Assembly: GCF_048771995.1 (NCBI RefSeq)
Contig: NC_133032.1
Location: 22,297,501 to 22,361,500 of the forward strand
DNA: 64,000 nucleotides
DNA from: Taeniopygia guttata
Taxonomy: Eukaryota; Chordata; Aves; Passeriformes; Estrildidae
Direction: 5' to 3'
Below are positions 1 to 13,000 of the stretch, piece after piece. Both the position numbers and the translations under genes were made by a program. Each line of letters begins with the position of its first letter. Position 1 is the first letter of the stretch. The notes under the pieces are model-generated. The model searched no databases and was not told the DNA's origin. It saw only the letters and a list, made by a program, of their open reading frames with translations.

Positions 1-218
1 TCTCCCTGGTGAGCCCGGGCAAATCACGGAAACACAGATCAGTTAGGTTGGAAAAGACCTCTGAGATCATCGAATCAACCTGTCAGCCAAGTGCCACATC
101 CAGTCTTTCCTTAAACACCTCCAGGGACGGTGACTCCACCACCTCCCTGGTCAGCCCATTCCAATAGCTAATCACCTTTTCTCTGAAGAATTTCTTCCTA
201 ATGTCCAGTCTGAAATCC
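1..218 (-). mobile_element. CR1 LINE 3' end, 5'-truncated fragment
   Basis: The minus strand of about 33-218 reads as the C-terminal end of CR1 ORF2, the avian LINE reverse transcriptase. It shows the family's conserved order: [10 protein letters not shown], then a YWNGL block in place of the usual HWNRLP, then [17 protein letters not shown], then a stop and the short 3' UTR. On the plus strand this gives the familiar 'ggttggaaaagacctctgag' text. The copy may begin before the window. I do not see the 8-bp terminal repeat typical of CR1 3' ends. Like most CR1 copies it is a 5'-truncated relic and is not expected to be active. Confidence 0.85.
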
Positions 219-3200
219 ATTCAGCACGTATGGCTTCAGCCACCGGACTCTCTCAAGCAAAACCATTGCTTAAACCCTCTTAAATTAAAGAGATTTTATG
301 ATTTCAAAACAAAGATAAAGTGAACCCACTCAGCTGTTTGTATGCTTTAACCTTTGCTGTATTGCACAGGACCAAAGAGATAAATTTAGGGTAGCAGCTG
401 ATGGGAGAACTGTGACTGGAATGGAGTGTCTGATGTTCTGGCCTAGCAAGGCTCTTTCAAACAAGTTTAACTGGCTGTTGCATAGAAAAAATGGTTCTTA
501 AGAACACCCTGCACCCAAAGGCACCTTCATAGCTGGGCATCACCAAAGGTTTGATTATGGGAAATGCTTCCCTGTGCCAAAATTCCTATACCAGTTTCAA
601 GAGTGGACTACAAGTTCAGAAATATTGAATGCTACTACATAAAATTATGTAGTTGCAAGTCAGAGTTACAATTTTAGTGATAATAAATTTTTTCTGCACA
701 ATTCCATTTTTCTTCACAAACCATAATAGATGAAATAGCTGTACTCTGGTACTTTGATCATCAAGAGCATTATTCAATAAATTGTACTAGGATTTTCATC
801 ATTGTGATGCTTTGGCCAGGGTCATAGTTTGACATTCCTAGGGTCAAGGTTAATTTACACTGATAGTTATAAAATGTTTTCAAAGTTTCCTACAATATTT
901 TTACTTCCAATCTATGCAGATCCAACATGGATATTGGTAAGACAATAAAATATAGAATCACAGATTGTAATTTGTATTGCCACTTTCCAGAATTGCAACC
1001 ACATATTAACCACAGTATCCTTCCTGTTATTTGTTAAATGTGAATGTCAAGAAATAGCCTTTGGAAGCAACAGCAACACCAACCCTCCACCCTCAACAGC
1101 TAGAACAATTTTACCTCCAAGAGAGGAATAAAACCCTAACACTGAATATTTTTCTGCAGCACCAAAATCCAATGTACTTTTCTGGTTCTACAGACATCAA
1201 ACTATGCAATACACCTTCTGCCCAGCTGTACCTACCAATAAAAGAAGCAAGATCTACTTTGTTCAGAGAAAACAAGAACCTTGCCATATGGGTTGCACAG
1301 CACTGCCACCGTTTAGATGGTAAAAGAAAATTACTGTGATTGTTTATGATATGTATGAAAACCTGCTCAGCCTGAAGTAAGTGACAGAGGTCTCACTTGT
1401 TTCAATGGTTCTAGTTTTGGCTCATTAATTTATACTAGGAGTTCTTCACAAGAAATTGGGCAAAAACCTATATTCTGCCTTAAAATACTTTTCTTTTTTT
1501 CCCTGCACAAAATTGATTTGAATATTTTCTGTTTTCCTAAAATGAAGGAAAAAGATACGTCATTTTGAATACAATTGTTTCCTTTTAGTTTCACAAAAAA
1601 CCCAAACCCGATCAAGAAAACACCCTACTGAAGGGCATGGGGCTGTGCATCGACTTTGCTGGAGTGTCTGTCAGGCCCTTGGACTAATGTCACACACTTG
1701 CACTCCCAGCAGTTTGCAAGGATTTCCCCTCCTTCCCTAAGCTCTCTGGAGTGCTGTAGATGTTCTCTGCGAGGGCCGGGCTCCCCGGAGCTGGCAGGGC
1801 ACCGCTTCACCACACAGACAGAGAAAGCCATCGCTGCTGTGTAAGCACAGAACAGCTTCCTTTTCCCACGCTGGTGGGAGGAAACCAGAGATCCAAACTG
1901 TCACAGTCAGGCTCACTCATTGTTATGTGCTTGGACAAGAACAAGTTTATAATTCTTCCTGTGATATTGTTTTATCTGTAAACTAGAATTTCGCTCTCCT
2001 AATATTCAGCAACACCAAGTAAGACCTACAGAAAAGTAGTCAGGATTAATGGAAACTTGCAGAGCTGCTGAACAGTAAATCTAGGGTGCAGGTTCAGGTA
2101 AAGATGGGGGTGAGACAAGAGAAAACACGTCAAATGTACCAAGATTTAAAAGCCAATATTCTGACTAAAGCACTGTATTTCCACCAGGAAGAACTCTGAC
2201 CAATGAAACAACACTATTGAACTTAGTGGAGATAAGACTTAAAAAATATGAGGAGGAAAGGCCTTAGGAAGCAGATGGTCTTTTGCAGCTGTGTTCACTG
2301 TTCTCACAGGCAGGCAGAGGCAAGGCTGCCCCAGCAGCATGGTCAGGGGCAAGGACGAGGAGGGCAGTGGCAGGGGAGCCAGGGTCTGGTGGCTGGAAGC
2401 TCCCCAAGATGCAGGACAGATACAGCGGGGGACATGTATCTTGCCCTTGGCTGAGGGAGCTCTGAGCAGCACAGGCACAAACAGCATGTGGGGGTTGCCC
2501 TTTGCTTCAGAGAGACACAGAGAGGAGAAATACAGCTGATAAGAGGCTCAGGAGTGTCCTGCTCTGGCTCAGACTGATGCAGACACAAACATGTTGATAT
2601 CACTGGCAAATTCAACACTGCACGTAAGAGAAATTAAACATGTCCTTGTTAGCAGCATCTCCTTTAAACAACACACATCTTTATTTTTAATTAACTGAAA
2701 TAAGGGAAACTATTTTCATGCTACCAAGAGAGTATTCCAATCAGTGGAAAATAAGATGAAGAAAGAATGAAGAAAAATGAAATTAACTATGAAACAATAG
2801 TTTGGGTTTAATTTCTTTTCAGAAAATCCAATGTTCAGGCACTTTAAAAAGATTTCTCAGGGTAGGTTCACTGTTATCCAAGAGTTTTTCAGTGCTGATG
2901 CAATATAACTGTTATCATCGTTAGGACTCAGGGGACTGTTCTTTTTGACAGGGCCTTTCATGAAGTCAACAAATCAGTTTAAAACAAGCCATAAATTATA
3001 TTTGGCTGCCTGTCAGCTTGGCTGGGGTGTTCTCCCAGTGCTGCTGTAAGTGTTGGGGAAAGAATATAACAACATGTCCAGATATTTTGCTTTTAGAGGA
3101 TATTTTGTTCCTAATTCAAAAAGAAAGCATCCCCCTAGCATTGACTCTGATGCATAAACATATGTTAGAACAGCCATCAAGATTTTTACAGACTTCCCTG

Positions 3201-6200
3201 CAAACAAATTCACCCGTTCTGGATCCTAAGTGATAGCTTAATAACTAATGGACTCGGTACGGGTCTCCCCAACAAATGCCTGCCACTCATTGCTAAATTA
3301 GGGAACTGTCAACAAGATCATTGCTCAGTCTTGCTCCTGTAAGTGTATGTGGAGAGAGAGGTGGTTCCTGATAGATGGGATCCCAGCCTCCTATGGCTCT
3401 CTAGATATTATTAACACCCTGAATTGCAGCCAGAACTCACAGAAAAGACAATAGTGTCTACTTACAGTCTGCTGAGTTAGCAGCTACAGCTTCAGCCAGT
3501 GCAGCCAAACAAGTAATCACACACAGATGTCATTACCTTTGGAAGTGTTCAGTTACTTGTTTTATATAGATTTTCCCATAAGTGTCCAATCCTGGCTGCT
3601 GCAGAGTGGCATTAACACACCCCCATAAGTTCCCTTGGAGTCAGGGTAGGGAAGGTGGCTGTGGGAAGACCACACTTACAGGGAAGCAGGCACATATGGA
3701 TAAGGAAAAATGATGAAACCTCTGGAGACTTCAGAAGCAATCTGAACACAAAAATACCTTCCTCAGTCGTGGACATGTTTCCTTGAGAATAGGGAAACTC
3801 TTCCTACAGAGTTTTTTACAAACTACCAGCAGCACTTTCATCTTGTCTGAATTATTGTTGGGTTTTGCTCCTTTTCCAGGACTTGGTATTATCTTGGGAA
3901 AATGGATTCTACAAAGGAGGGACAGAGGGACATCAAGCCATGATCGAAATCCCGGAGAGGTCCTTTATGGGGTGAAGTCTGTTTCTTTCTGTTCTTTCTG
4001 ACAGGCAGGAAAAGCCCTATCCACAATGGTCAGCCTGTCCTGCCAAGATGTGAGAGTGGTAAAACCTCCTGTGGCATCACATACCAGACCAGGCTCTCAT
4101 GCTCCCAGTTCTACCAAAAGCCTTAAGGAAATGGTAAATCAAATTCCCTGCCTCAGAGGGAATTCATTTCCCCTTTAGTCCAGTTAAATAAGCTGTGCCA
4201 GACATTACTTTTGGCCTTTAGACTCATAAAAGTCTGTCTGAGGGCTGTTATGACTTCATTTTTCTTTGTCTCTGAGGTACAGAAAAGAGTATCTACTGTT
4301 GAGCTTTTGAAAAAAAAACCCAAAACATTTATGAGTATGAGCTAGTAAGTGTTTTCAGACCTGCATTTTTCTAACTCTACTGAGCTGTTGTGTAATCTAC
4401 TGCAAGGTGAACCACATTGTGCAATGAAGTCATGACAGTCTTTGACACCAACATCCTAAATCAGAGGAGAAGTTTTGTGACAACTTTGTTTACCTTTCAA
4501 TGGCAGACTTTTAATAAATTTAATGCAAAAATTAATTGCATCACTCTTGTGGCAGTCCCCAGAAAGATCTATTTTGATGTTTCACTTCTTTTTTTTATGC
4601 TGGTCTCACATTCCCTGATTTTGGTGTAGCAAGTGGTTTCCTATGGGGAGCCCATAATTGCATGATCAAAGGTGTGAGGATCAAGCCTGGAAAGATAAGC
4701 AGTGGGTGTGGGACAGGTTGGCCTAAGGTATGCAAGGAGAAGGAGGAGGAAGATGCACATAGTGGGATAAACAAAGGGAGTATTTTGTCTCTAAAAGGAT
4801 TAGCAGTGAAATAGTTAATCACCATTTTTACATTTCATAATACATTATATTTCCCAGTGATAATGAACTACCAACAGTGTTGGTAGCAGCTGCTGCCTTG
4901 TTTTAGAGATAACACTGCTTAGTCTGTGGAAATCTTATCTCCACTTTGGGGGTGGAGGTGAGAGAAATTTTCAAGTTAGCTCTGAGAAGCACCTCCCACT
5001 TTGAAATAAGTCTGAAATCATATGTTAAAGGCCTTTTACAGCTTGTCTGAATCTCTTGGCTTGTTCATCACAACATAAAATGAGAAATTTGCTGCAGGGT
5101 TTTTATCAGTTCAAAACATCACTTATTCATTAAATCCAACAATGGACGTAGTCAGAAATAGAAACGTAATGAGCTGTGTCAGAGTCATCTTCTGGTCTGT
5201 AGCAGATGGGTATGTCATCACCACAGACCTGCAGGGTTTCATTCCTGAGAGCTACCTGAGCCTTCTCAGACTCACGACAGGCAGCTGGGAATGGGGCTTA
5301 CAGAATCTCCAACACTCTCTCCTGCTACTGTTACCTTCCTTTTGCCTTCTGGTTCTGGGTTGTTGGGATTTTTTTCTTTTTCAGTTGTTGGTTGGTGTTT
5401 TTTTAATTACTCACTACACAAGATAGCAGTGCAAGTCAGGTTGGTTTTCAACAGCTACCTTTTCGGTCTTTAATTTCTTACCGATAATTAGGATTTGACC
5501 TAAAAATATTTCTCCAATCAGCTCAATACTTCTATCAGGAAGCAAATAAAAATGCCAGCCTCTGATGAAGCCCTGATAGACCTGAACTCAGTTTTCCAAG
5601 ATGGAGGTTCAGAGGAAGCAGCCTCTGTTTGTGCTCATTGCTGGCCATCCTTGAGCTTCACATCAGCTTAACAAGTTCCAGGCACTCATCTAAAGGACAG
5701 AAGTGGTGTCAACAACATGCATTTGTTCCTTGTTATTTTAAATGAGAGTGTGGAGGGAACCGTTTTTGCTCAGACTTCTTAGAACTGTTGCCTTTTGCAA
5801 TGAGAAAGGAGGCATCAACTATGAGCCCAACAGCAGAGCTTCTTCAGGTTTTGTCTTCTCTTGCAATTTTGAAAAAGAGTAAAGACACAGTTGAATTGAA
5901 GTCCCTTTTAACTCAGATTTTGTTGTCACTGCAAGGACAATGTCAGAGGGCTGACCACTTTCAGATCCATAGGTTCCAGAGAAAGGTGTTGCTGAGTGTG
6001 CCTGCCCAGCATTCCTCTTCTGCATGCAGCCAGCTCTAGGAACATCACCTGGAGGAAGATAAAAGTAAAATTACTACCTTTTACTAAACCAAACAGGAGA
6101 TTTTTATCCTTTCTGCTTCTGCCTGTAACATGACATCTGTTGCCTGACAATTTTGAGACATTTTTATCTGAGAAGATTGTTCCTTCAGAACAAGAAATGA

Positions 6201-9200
6201 GTCAGTACCTCTGCACAACCTGCTTGCTTCTCATGGATTGATTTGGAAACATGAACCCAATTAACTGCTTCCCCAAAGCATCCATCAGGAACCCTCTCCC
6301 TGAAGTAGTACAGGCCAGGACACCAACTCCAGCCACCAGCATCAGTCCTGCTTGCTGGGGCCTGCAGGTAACATTGAGGGCACAGTTAGTTCCTACCCCT
6401 CTGAGTCAAATCAATGTCTGAGCAGGGTTTCCCCTCTCTAGATTTTTTGACAGTTTCACTTTTCTATTTATTTACTTTGAACCATCCCCTCAACTTTGGA
6501 GAAGTTGCATTTAGCAAAAGAAAAAACTACCACCCCTATAGCTCTGCTTTCCTAACTGATGAAACGCTCACATTTCCAGCAACAGAAGGGTGAAAGGGGT
6601 GTGAAATGAGGGCAAAGACAAGCATGGACCCTGAACTAAATGCTGAACAGAAAGAGGGAGGAAGTTGTAGGCAGGAGAGAGAGGATCTGAGGAGTGAAAG
6701 GAGGAGAGAAAATGTTACGGGAGAGGGTTTATGTTTGAATATGGATTTAAATGAAAATGCATTTTGATTTAACAGAAAGGAGGGTGCTAAACTCAGATCT
6801 CTATTATGAACCATGTTGACAGGGACAGTGGCTTGGAAGTTTCACACAATGCTCATCTGCAGGAGTACGTCCCTGGGACAGGCTGGCAGATAGTCCTCAA
6901 CTCAGAAGGAAACAGTAAGTCTCAGTTTCTCTTGGCTTAACCAAAAGCTGTAAAGCATATTCTTCCTGCTCTCCACTTGTATTTAGAGCTCCCCTGCGTA
7001 TTTTGTTGATGAAATCTCTCACCCCAATTCAGGAGATAGCAGCGTTTGCTAAACATACTCTGCCTTGCTACCAGAAGAGCTTCTGACCTTGTCCTGTCTT
7101 CTCCTTAGCGTTTGGCAAATACTTATCTGTACTCACTGTGACCTCCAGCCAGCTGGGTAAAAAGCTTTGGAGCCAAACATGTGCACAAATAATTCCAGGG
7201 GTAGCTGTTACTACTGCATTATCTCTTTCTGTGGTTTCTACAGATAGAAATATACATGTTGCAGTTTACAACTCCTTTCCCTTTAGCAGACCAAGGACCA
7301 TCTTCAACTCAGGGCCATTAAACCCATCTCAACAAAGAGGGCCTTCAGTCTGGTACTCCCCTGTTTTGCCAGATGTATCCTATCGGATGAAACAGAGCCC
7401 ACAACAGCCAAAATCACAAATCACAGCCCTGCCATCTTTAGCCAAGAAGGTCTCCATTTAATCACTCTTCTCACCTTATGTGTAACAGAGGCTATTCTGT
7501 GTGTTTCCAAGCACTGCACCCCATCTCTCCAACCCCTCCAGCCTCCCACAGCCCAGACATGAGGTGTTTTTTCACCCTGACGCATTGAGGTCCACGCCTG
7601 ATCAGAGTTCATTCAACCCGAAGAGCAGCAATGACTCGCTTCCAAAAAATGAGACTATTATGGCTAGAGACCATTATGAAAGCCTGCGTGAAGCTGAGAC
7701 CAGATGTGTGCTCAGCTCACTCAAAATATTGCTTAGAGCAAAGCTCTGGATTGTTTTGGTTTTGTTTTTTAAACAAAACAGGATTGACAGAATCTCTTCT
7801 GTAACATGAGAGATTTTCTGATGTTTTTCTGCACTGCTGTTGCAGATGTGTGGCTGGGCTGGGAGCTCACACCCACCGACAGTGACCACAGCAGCTCTCA
7901 GAAGTGGATGAAGACATGGAAGGAACCCTTATGTGATAGGATGGAAGTGATGGGGGTGCCAGCCCATTTAAGTTCAGCTCCAAGAATCAGCTTGTGGTCA
8001 TTGGGACCATGTTATTCTTTCAGCAGGATGTTCTGTATGAGCCCCTGGAAGTGAGAGCGATAACATGGCTCTGATCACTTTTTGCCTTCACAGCAAACCT
8101 TTCATCAGAGGAACCTCAAAGCAACTTGCCAGCAAGAATGGGCACAACCTCACACTGTGCCTGTGAGATAAGCGAAGGATGGAATAGATTAACTGCTTAA
8201 AAGCACACAGCAGCTCTGTGGGATGAAGGAAAATAAGAAAAAAACCTTATATATATACATACACTTTTGAAACCATACAGGGTTTTATGGAGAGGCAGCC
8301 TGGAAGGCTGCCAGGATACTGAAATTGCCACCCCTACACAACCACGAATACCATGGAAACCAGTGGGGCACTGGCAGGCAGGAAAGGAAATCAGCTGAAA
8401 AATGGCTTTCCATGAAATGCAGCCAGGCTGGGACACTGCTCCCCTCCTGACTGAGGGAGGCCTACGTGCCTAACCACCAGTGTTGCTGCTGGTGGGAGCT
8501 GGGCTCCAGGAGAGAGTCAGTCCCAGTAATTTCCCAGCCTGGGGTAACGCTTTCCTGGCGGCGGCCAGTGGATGACAGCAAAAAATGGGATGGCTGAAAA
8601 CTGCTACATCATGTCAGCTGTGGTGGGGAGGTAATGGAAACCCTGAGTGCCTAGTAAAGCTTCAACACATGCTGGGAGGTATAAGAAGATCAAAGTCGGT
8701 TGACATCTGAATAAGGACAGGGAAGGAACATGTATGTGCAAGCTCCTGCCTGCCCTGTCTGGTGAGGCACGATTAAAAAGCACAGAACACTCATCAGTTT
8801 TCCTTCAAAATACTAAAAAAGCACAAAGAAGGATTCCTTTAACCTGAGCAAAAGTAAGTAAAGGAGGGAGACCTGGAAAACAAAGCCAAAAATAACAAAT
8901 GAAACTGAATGTAACAGGAATAACAGAAATAAACAAACCCAGACAAGCAGTGGAGGAGGAATGAACATGCTGTTAATCTGTCAAGTACACCATGCCCACA
9001 TCAAACTACAGAGTAAGCCCAGAGAAATACCCAGCCTCCTAGCTGAGCAAGGGCACCTGCTTGTTACCAAACAGCACATATCCCTTAAAAAGTCATACTC
9101 CTGGTAAGCAGGGGAGGAGGAATTCAAGCATAGAACAGCTGTACTCATTCAAAATACTGCTAAGAGGAACAGCGGCATCTTATGAGTAAGCTGGATACGG

Positions 9201-9960
9201 CGCAAGCAGCACCAGGCTTGAACAAAAATAGCCCAGTGGAGATGAGAGGCAAGAAGAGACACCAGTACACTGCTCTCCTTCTAGCTCTCATCAACTGAAG
9301 GATGCAGAGGTGATCTCCTACAGAGCCTAGATTGAATAGAGACAGGGGGATATTTCTTCAGAAAAGCAAAGAGAGCTGGAAAACCAGAGAAGCAGCAGAG
9401 CAGCATTTCTGCTATGTTAAAATGCACAGAGCGAACAGACCTTCCAGTAAGCACAGGGGAGGGCTGGAAAGGGGATGGGAGCATTGCCGTGGCTGGCCCT
9501 GATAAGGCTCTATCTAGGAACAGGCGAGGGCTGTGCTCACAGCCCAGCTGAGAAATGGGTCTGGAGGAGTGCGAGAACAACAGGATAACATCAGGCACTT
9601 CTCACACAGCTGAAGGACCGCCACTGGTCATCAGGAGACAAGTGCAGATGGGAGACTTTAAAGTGGTGCCAGAAAAAACAAGCTACAGCCAGGGTCGAGG
9701 AACATGGGATCCAACTCCTAGTTGTCAGCAATTGTGGTGTATACATTGCTGAAAACAGATGCAGTGCCAGGAAAATCCAACTCCCAGCATGAAAAGAATA
9801 ACTTAGGAATGATAATGAGAGAAGCCAAAGCAACTGCGACTGTGAATTAGTGATTACATAAAAGTTTTTATCTTAAAGTTATGTTAGGCCAAACCCTGAA
9901 GTAATTTTTTTCATCCAAGAATGCTCCCTCGAGACCCTGTGATTTGGCCACAAATTGCTA
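219..9960. other. Non-coding intergenic stretch, no gene seen
   Basis: Both strands contain only short open frames with no recognisable domain, no codon pattern suggesting selection and no chain of splice-flanked exons. Base composition is ordinary and there is no CpG island. The only local structure is a few short homopurine or T-rich runs and a short TATA repeat near 8,249. By remembered mammalian synteny the interval between NOP58 and BMPR2 would lie on this side. No BMPR2 exon was recognised, so that gene would lie further left. Confidence 0.6.
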
Positions 9961-9964
9961 CATT

Positions 9965-10007
9965 AAAAAAAAAAAAATACCCCCACAAAAAAAAAAAAAA
10001 AAAAAAA
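9965..10007. repeat. Interrupted poly-A tract
   Basis: Two A runs of about 13 and 21 bases are separated by a short C-rich linker. No LINE or processed-gene sequence was recognised on the left, so it is recorded as a low-complexity tract and not as the tail of a known insertion. Confidence 0.8.
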
Positions 10008-13000
10008 GCACAACAAAACAAAGATTTCCTTTTTATGCTGGCTGGAAATACATACATAGCAGACAATAGCTTTGACTGGCATCAAACACTTCTCCAGCAG
10101 GTAGCTGAAGTTCTCTGTTTTATGCCACCATCAGCATCACCGTGAGGGACAGACCAGTCTTCAGGATTTGCTCCCTTATGTGGCTGCTAGCCAGGGAAGT
10201 TGGAACTGTGGTTGTTTAGTATGAAGACAAGTACGAGTTATTCAAGCTCCCTGAAACAAGTGAGGTACAATCCACATCACAGTTCCTCCCACTTGGACCT
10301 ATCCTAAAAAGCTAACTAAGGACTAAAGCTACTCCTGGAAAACTGAACATACAGTAGCCTGGGTACTGCCATAAGGAAACGTAGCAATCATCACTGCCCA
10401 CCATGTGCTGAACAGCAATAAAAATGATTTTTAAAAATAGCTGAGTTGGGAAAAAAAATACCGATGTCTCAGTGGCAGGCTCAAAAGAGCAGCAAAAGGA
10501 TTCTCTCTATCCCATTCCCTGGGCAATACTGAGCTCAGCAGCAGCTCTGGGCTTCACACCTGGAGGGTTCTGTGTAGTTTCAAACTACAAACTACTGGGT
10601 CTGCAAATCCCAGAGCCCAGTAGGTCCCAAAGAGATGCAGCCACAATGAGACATCTCTCACCTCCCAGAACCTCTCCCCATTCCAGTTGGAGATCATCAC
10701 ACACATGAAACTTCCCTGCTCAATCTTTGGACTTGGCTTACCAGGAGTAATATGCTGCCAATCTGCAATTGCTAAAGAGGTATCAAAAATAACATGAGAA
10801 AGTGAGTATTTGGAGCAGGAGACACACCCTTCCCATGACAGATGACCTGCTATAAAAGCCCTTACAAAAGCAAGGGAATGTGCTGTTGTAAAATCTGAAG
10901 CTTAAATGCTGTGCAGCCAAAAATCTTGGAAATAGTTCTTTCAAATTATACAAACACTTTGGAGATTCTGAGAGAATAAATAGCTGGAAATAGGTTTAGA
11001 TAAAAGAACCTTTCATGCCAGCTGGCAAAAGGCAAACAGATGGATCAGATAGATGGATAGATGGGGCTTAAAGCCACTTTTGTCTCAGCAGTAGCTGGGC
11101 TTGTGTATGCAATGTCTGAAGGCAGCATATCTCATTATCTGACCCTTAAATGTTAGCTTTATGAAATCATATCAGATGAAGCTGCAGCCTTCAAAAGCAT
11201 CTCTCAGCTCGGCAGGACTCTTGCCTTCCTCCCAGCAGGCCTTGGGCTGGCTTGGTGCTCATGCATACCCCTCAGGTTCTCCCCTGCTCAGAGCATCAGT
11301 CCGGGCTCTGTCAAAGCTCAAGGAGGTTTGTTATGGTGCAGGGAGTTTCACAAATATTTGGTCTTATGTTCCCATAGTGCAACAGCAGCAGGATGGCCCC
11401 AGAGGGTGAGAAATGAAGGATGCTGTGAAAGCTGAAGGGAAATCCCCCAAACTGTGTTCAACATGTTTAACAGAAACTCACTGAAAGCGGGATGTGATCC
11501 ACACGACACAAACCAGAGTAAGCATTCTGTATTTTCTGTAGCCTGTGCAGCTTGAGTAAAGGTGTTATTTAGTTCTAGCTGTGCTTTTGGTGCATGAATC
11601 TAAAGAGGCCAAACTGAGCCACCTCAGAAGGGGAATTACACCTTGTTTGATGGGGATGGGCCTGAACCACAGGTTTGCACAAGTCCTTGCAGTTTGCTTA
11701 GAGCCAGACACCCGCTCCTCACCCTTACATGCTTTTCTCAGGGTGACTACAATGGGGGGTAGGGCTGCCCCCAGCAGTGGCAGCTCATTGTTAGTGATGT
11801 TTGTCACGAATTACAAGGACCACAGTCCCCACAGGCTCCCTCCAGCATCTCACCCCCTGGAACTTCAGTGGGTCATTGCCAGTGTGACATCCCAGTTCTG
11901 CTGGATCACCAGCCACAGCAAACAGGGTCTCTGCGGCATCTCAACTGATGTGAAGAGATAACAGAAATCTGGAAAGACTAAAATAAGTACATGGATTGGG
12001 AAGAGTTTAACTTTCTTTTAGAAATGCAGTTTTTGCTGTGTTTGAACTATGTGTCCCTGAAGATTTTATGTCAAAATGAAACTGTGTAACGAATATTAAA
12101 TGTTTATCAAGAAATTCACCATTGAAAGTGGTCTGCAATGACAAATCAAAAAAAAAAGAAAATCTCCTCTGTGCCATTTCTATTCTCATTTTTTATGGCA
12201 CATTGATTGCCCAGGATTTTAATACTCACCTTCATAGATATTTTTGTTTTTCAAATCAGACATTAAACTTTGCCATCTTGTTCAAGAAGACACTGAGTTA
12301 CCAAATACATGGCAGGATTACACCATCAAAGTTGCAACATCGAAGCCCTGGCATGACTAATCCCCATGTAAATGGAAAAAGACCAAAGATGGGCAGTCTG
12401 TGCAGTGGGTAGGTGCAGAGCTAGTCAGTCTCCTCCAGCCCACAGGTGCATGGGAAGTGTGTCCCATCCACACAGAACAGCCTTGAGTCTCTGCCACCCT
12501 CTTCCTTGGGTGCCTTCATAGAGACAGTGGCACATGTGGCCTTGTGGGCACAGCAGGGTTTGCCTCATGGTTGTCCCCCTCACATCGGGAGAGTAGCTTA
12601 GGATAAGGGGGTTGCTCCCAGAAAGAATGTTGGATTCTTTGTTTGCTTTCATAAGCATGTTAATGGGGAAAATCCACCTTTGCATAAAACATAAAACCAC
12701 TTTTTAACTGTGGTCTTTGAAAGATAAGCAAAACTGTCTTCCCTGTATAAATGGCATCTGAGAGAGTACACAGACTATGTGGTCCATCTTAGAGAAGCAG
12801 CTGCCAGAAGAAGACATCACCAAGCTGGCTTCTCTTTCCTGTAGGCATCATCTTGTGATGATTCACAGAGCTCAGCTGTAAGGGCATTGATGATGTGTCT
12901 GTATGATGCAATGGCAGAGCTGTGTCAGATCCGACACCAGAGCACTACTTCTCAGCGTAAGGACACTTATGCTTTTGTTTGGTAGGACAGTCTAACCCAA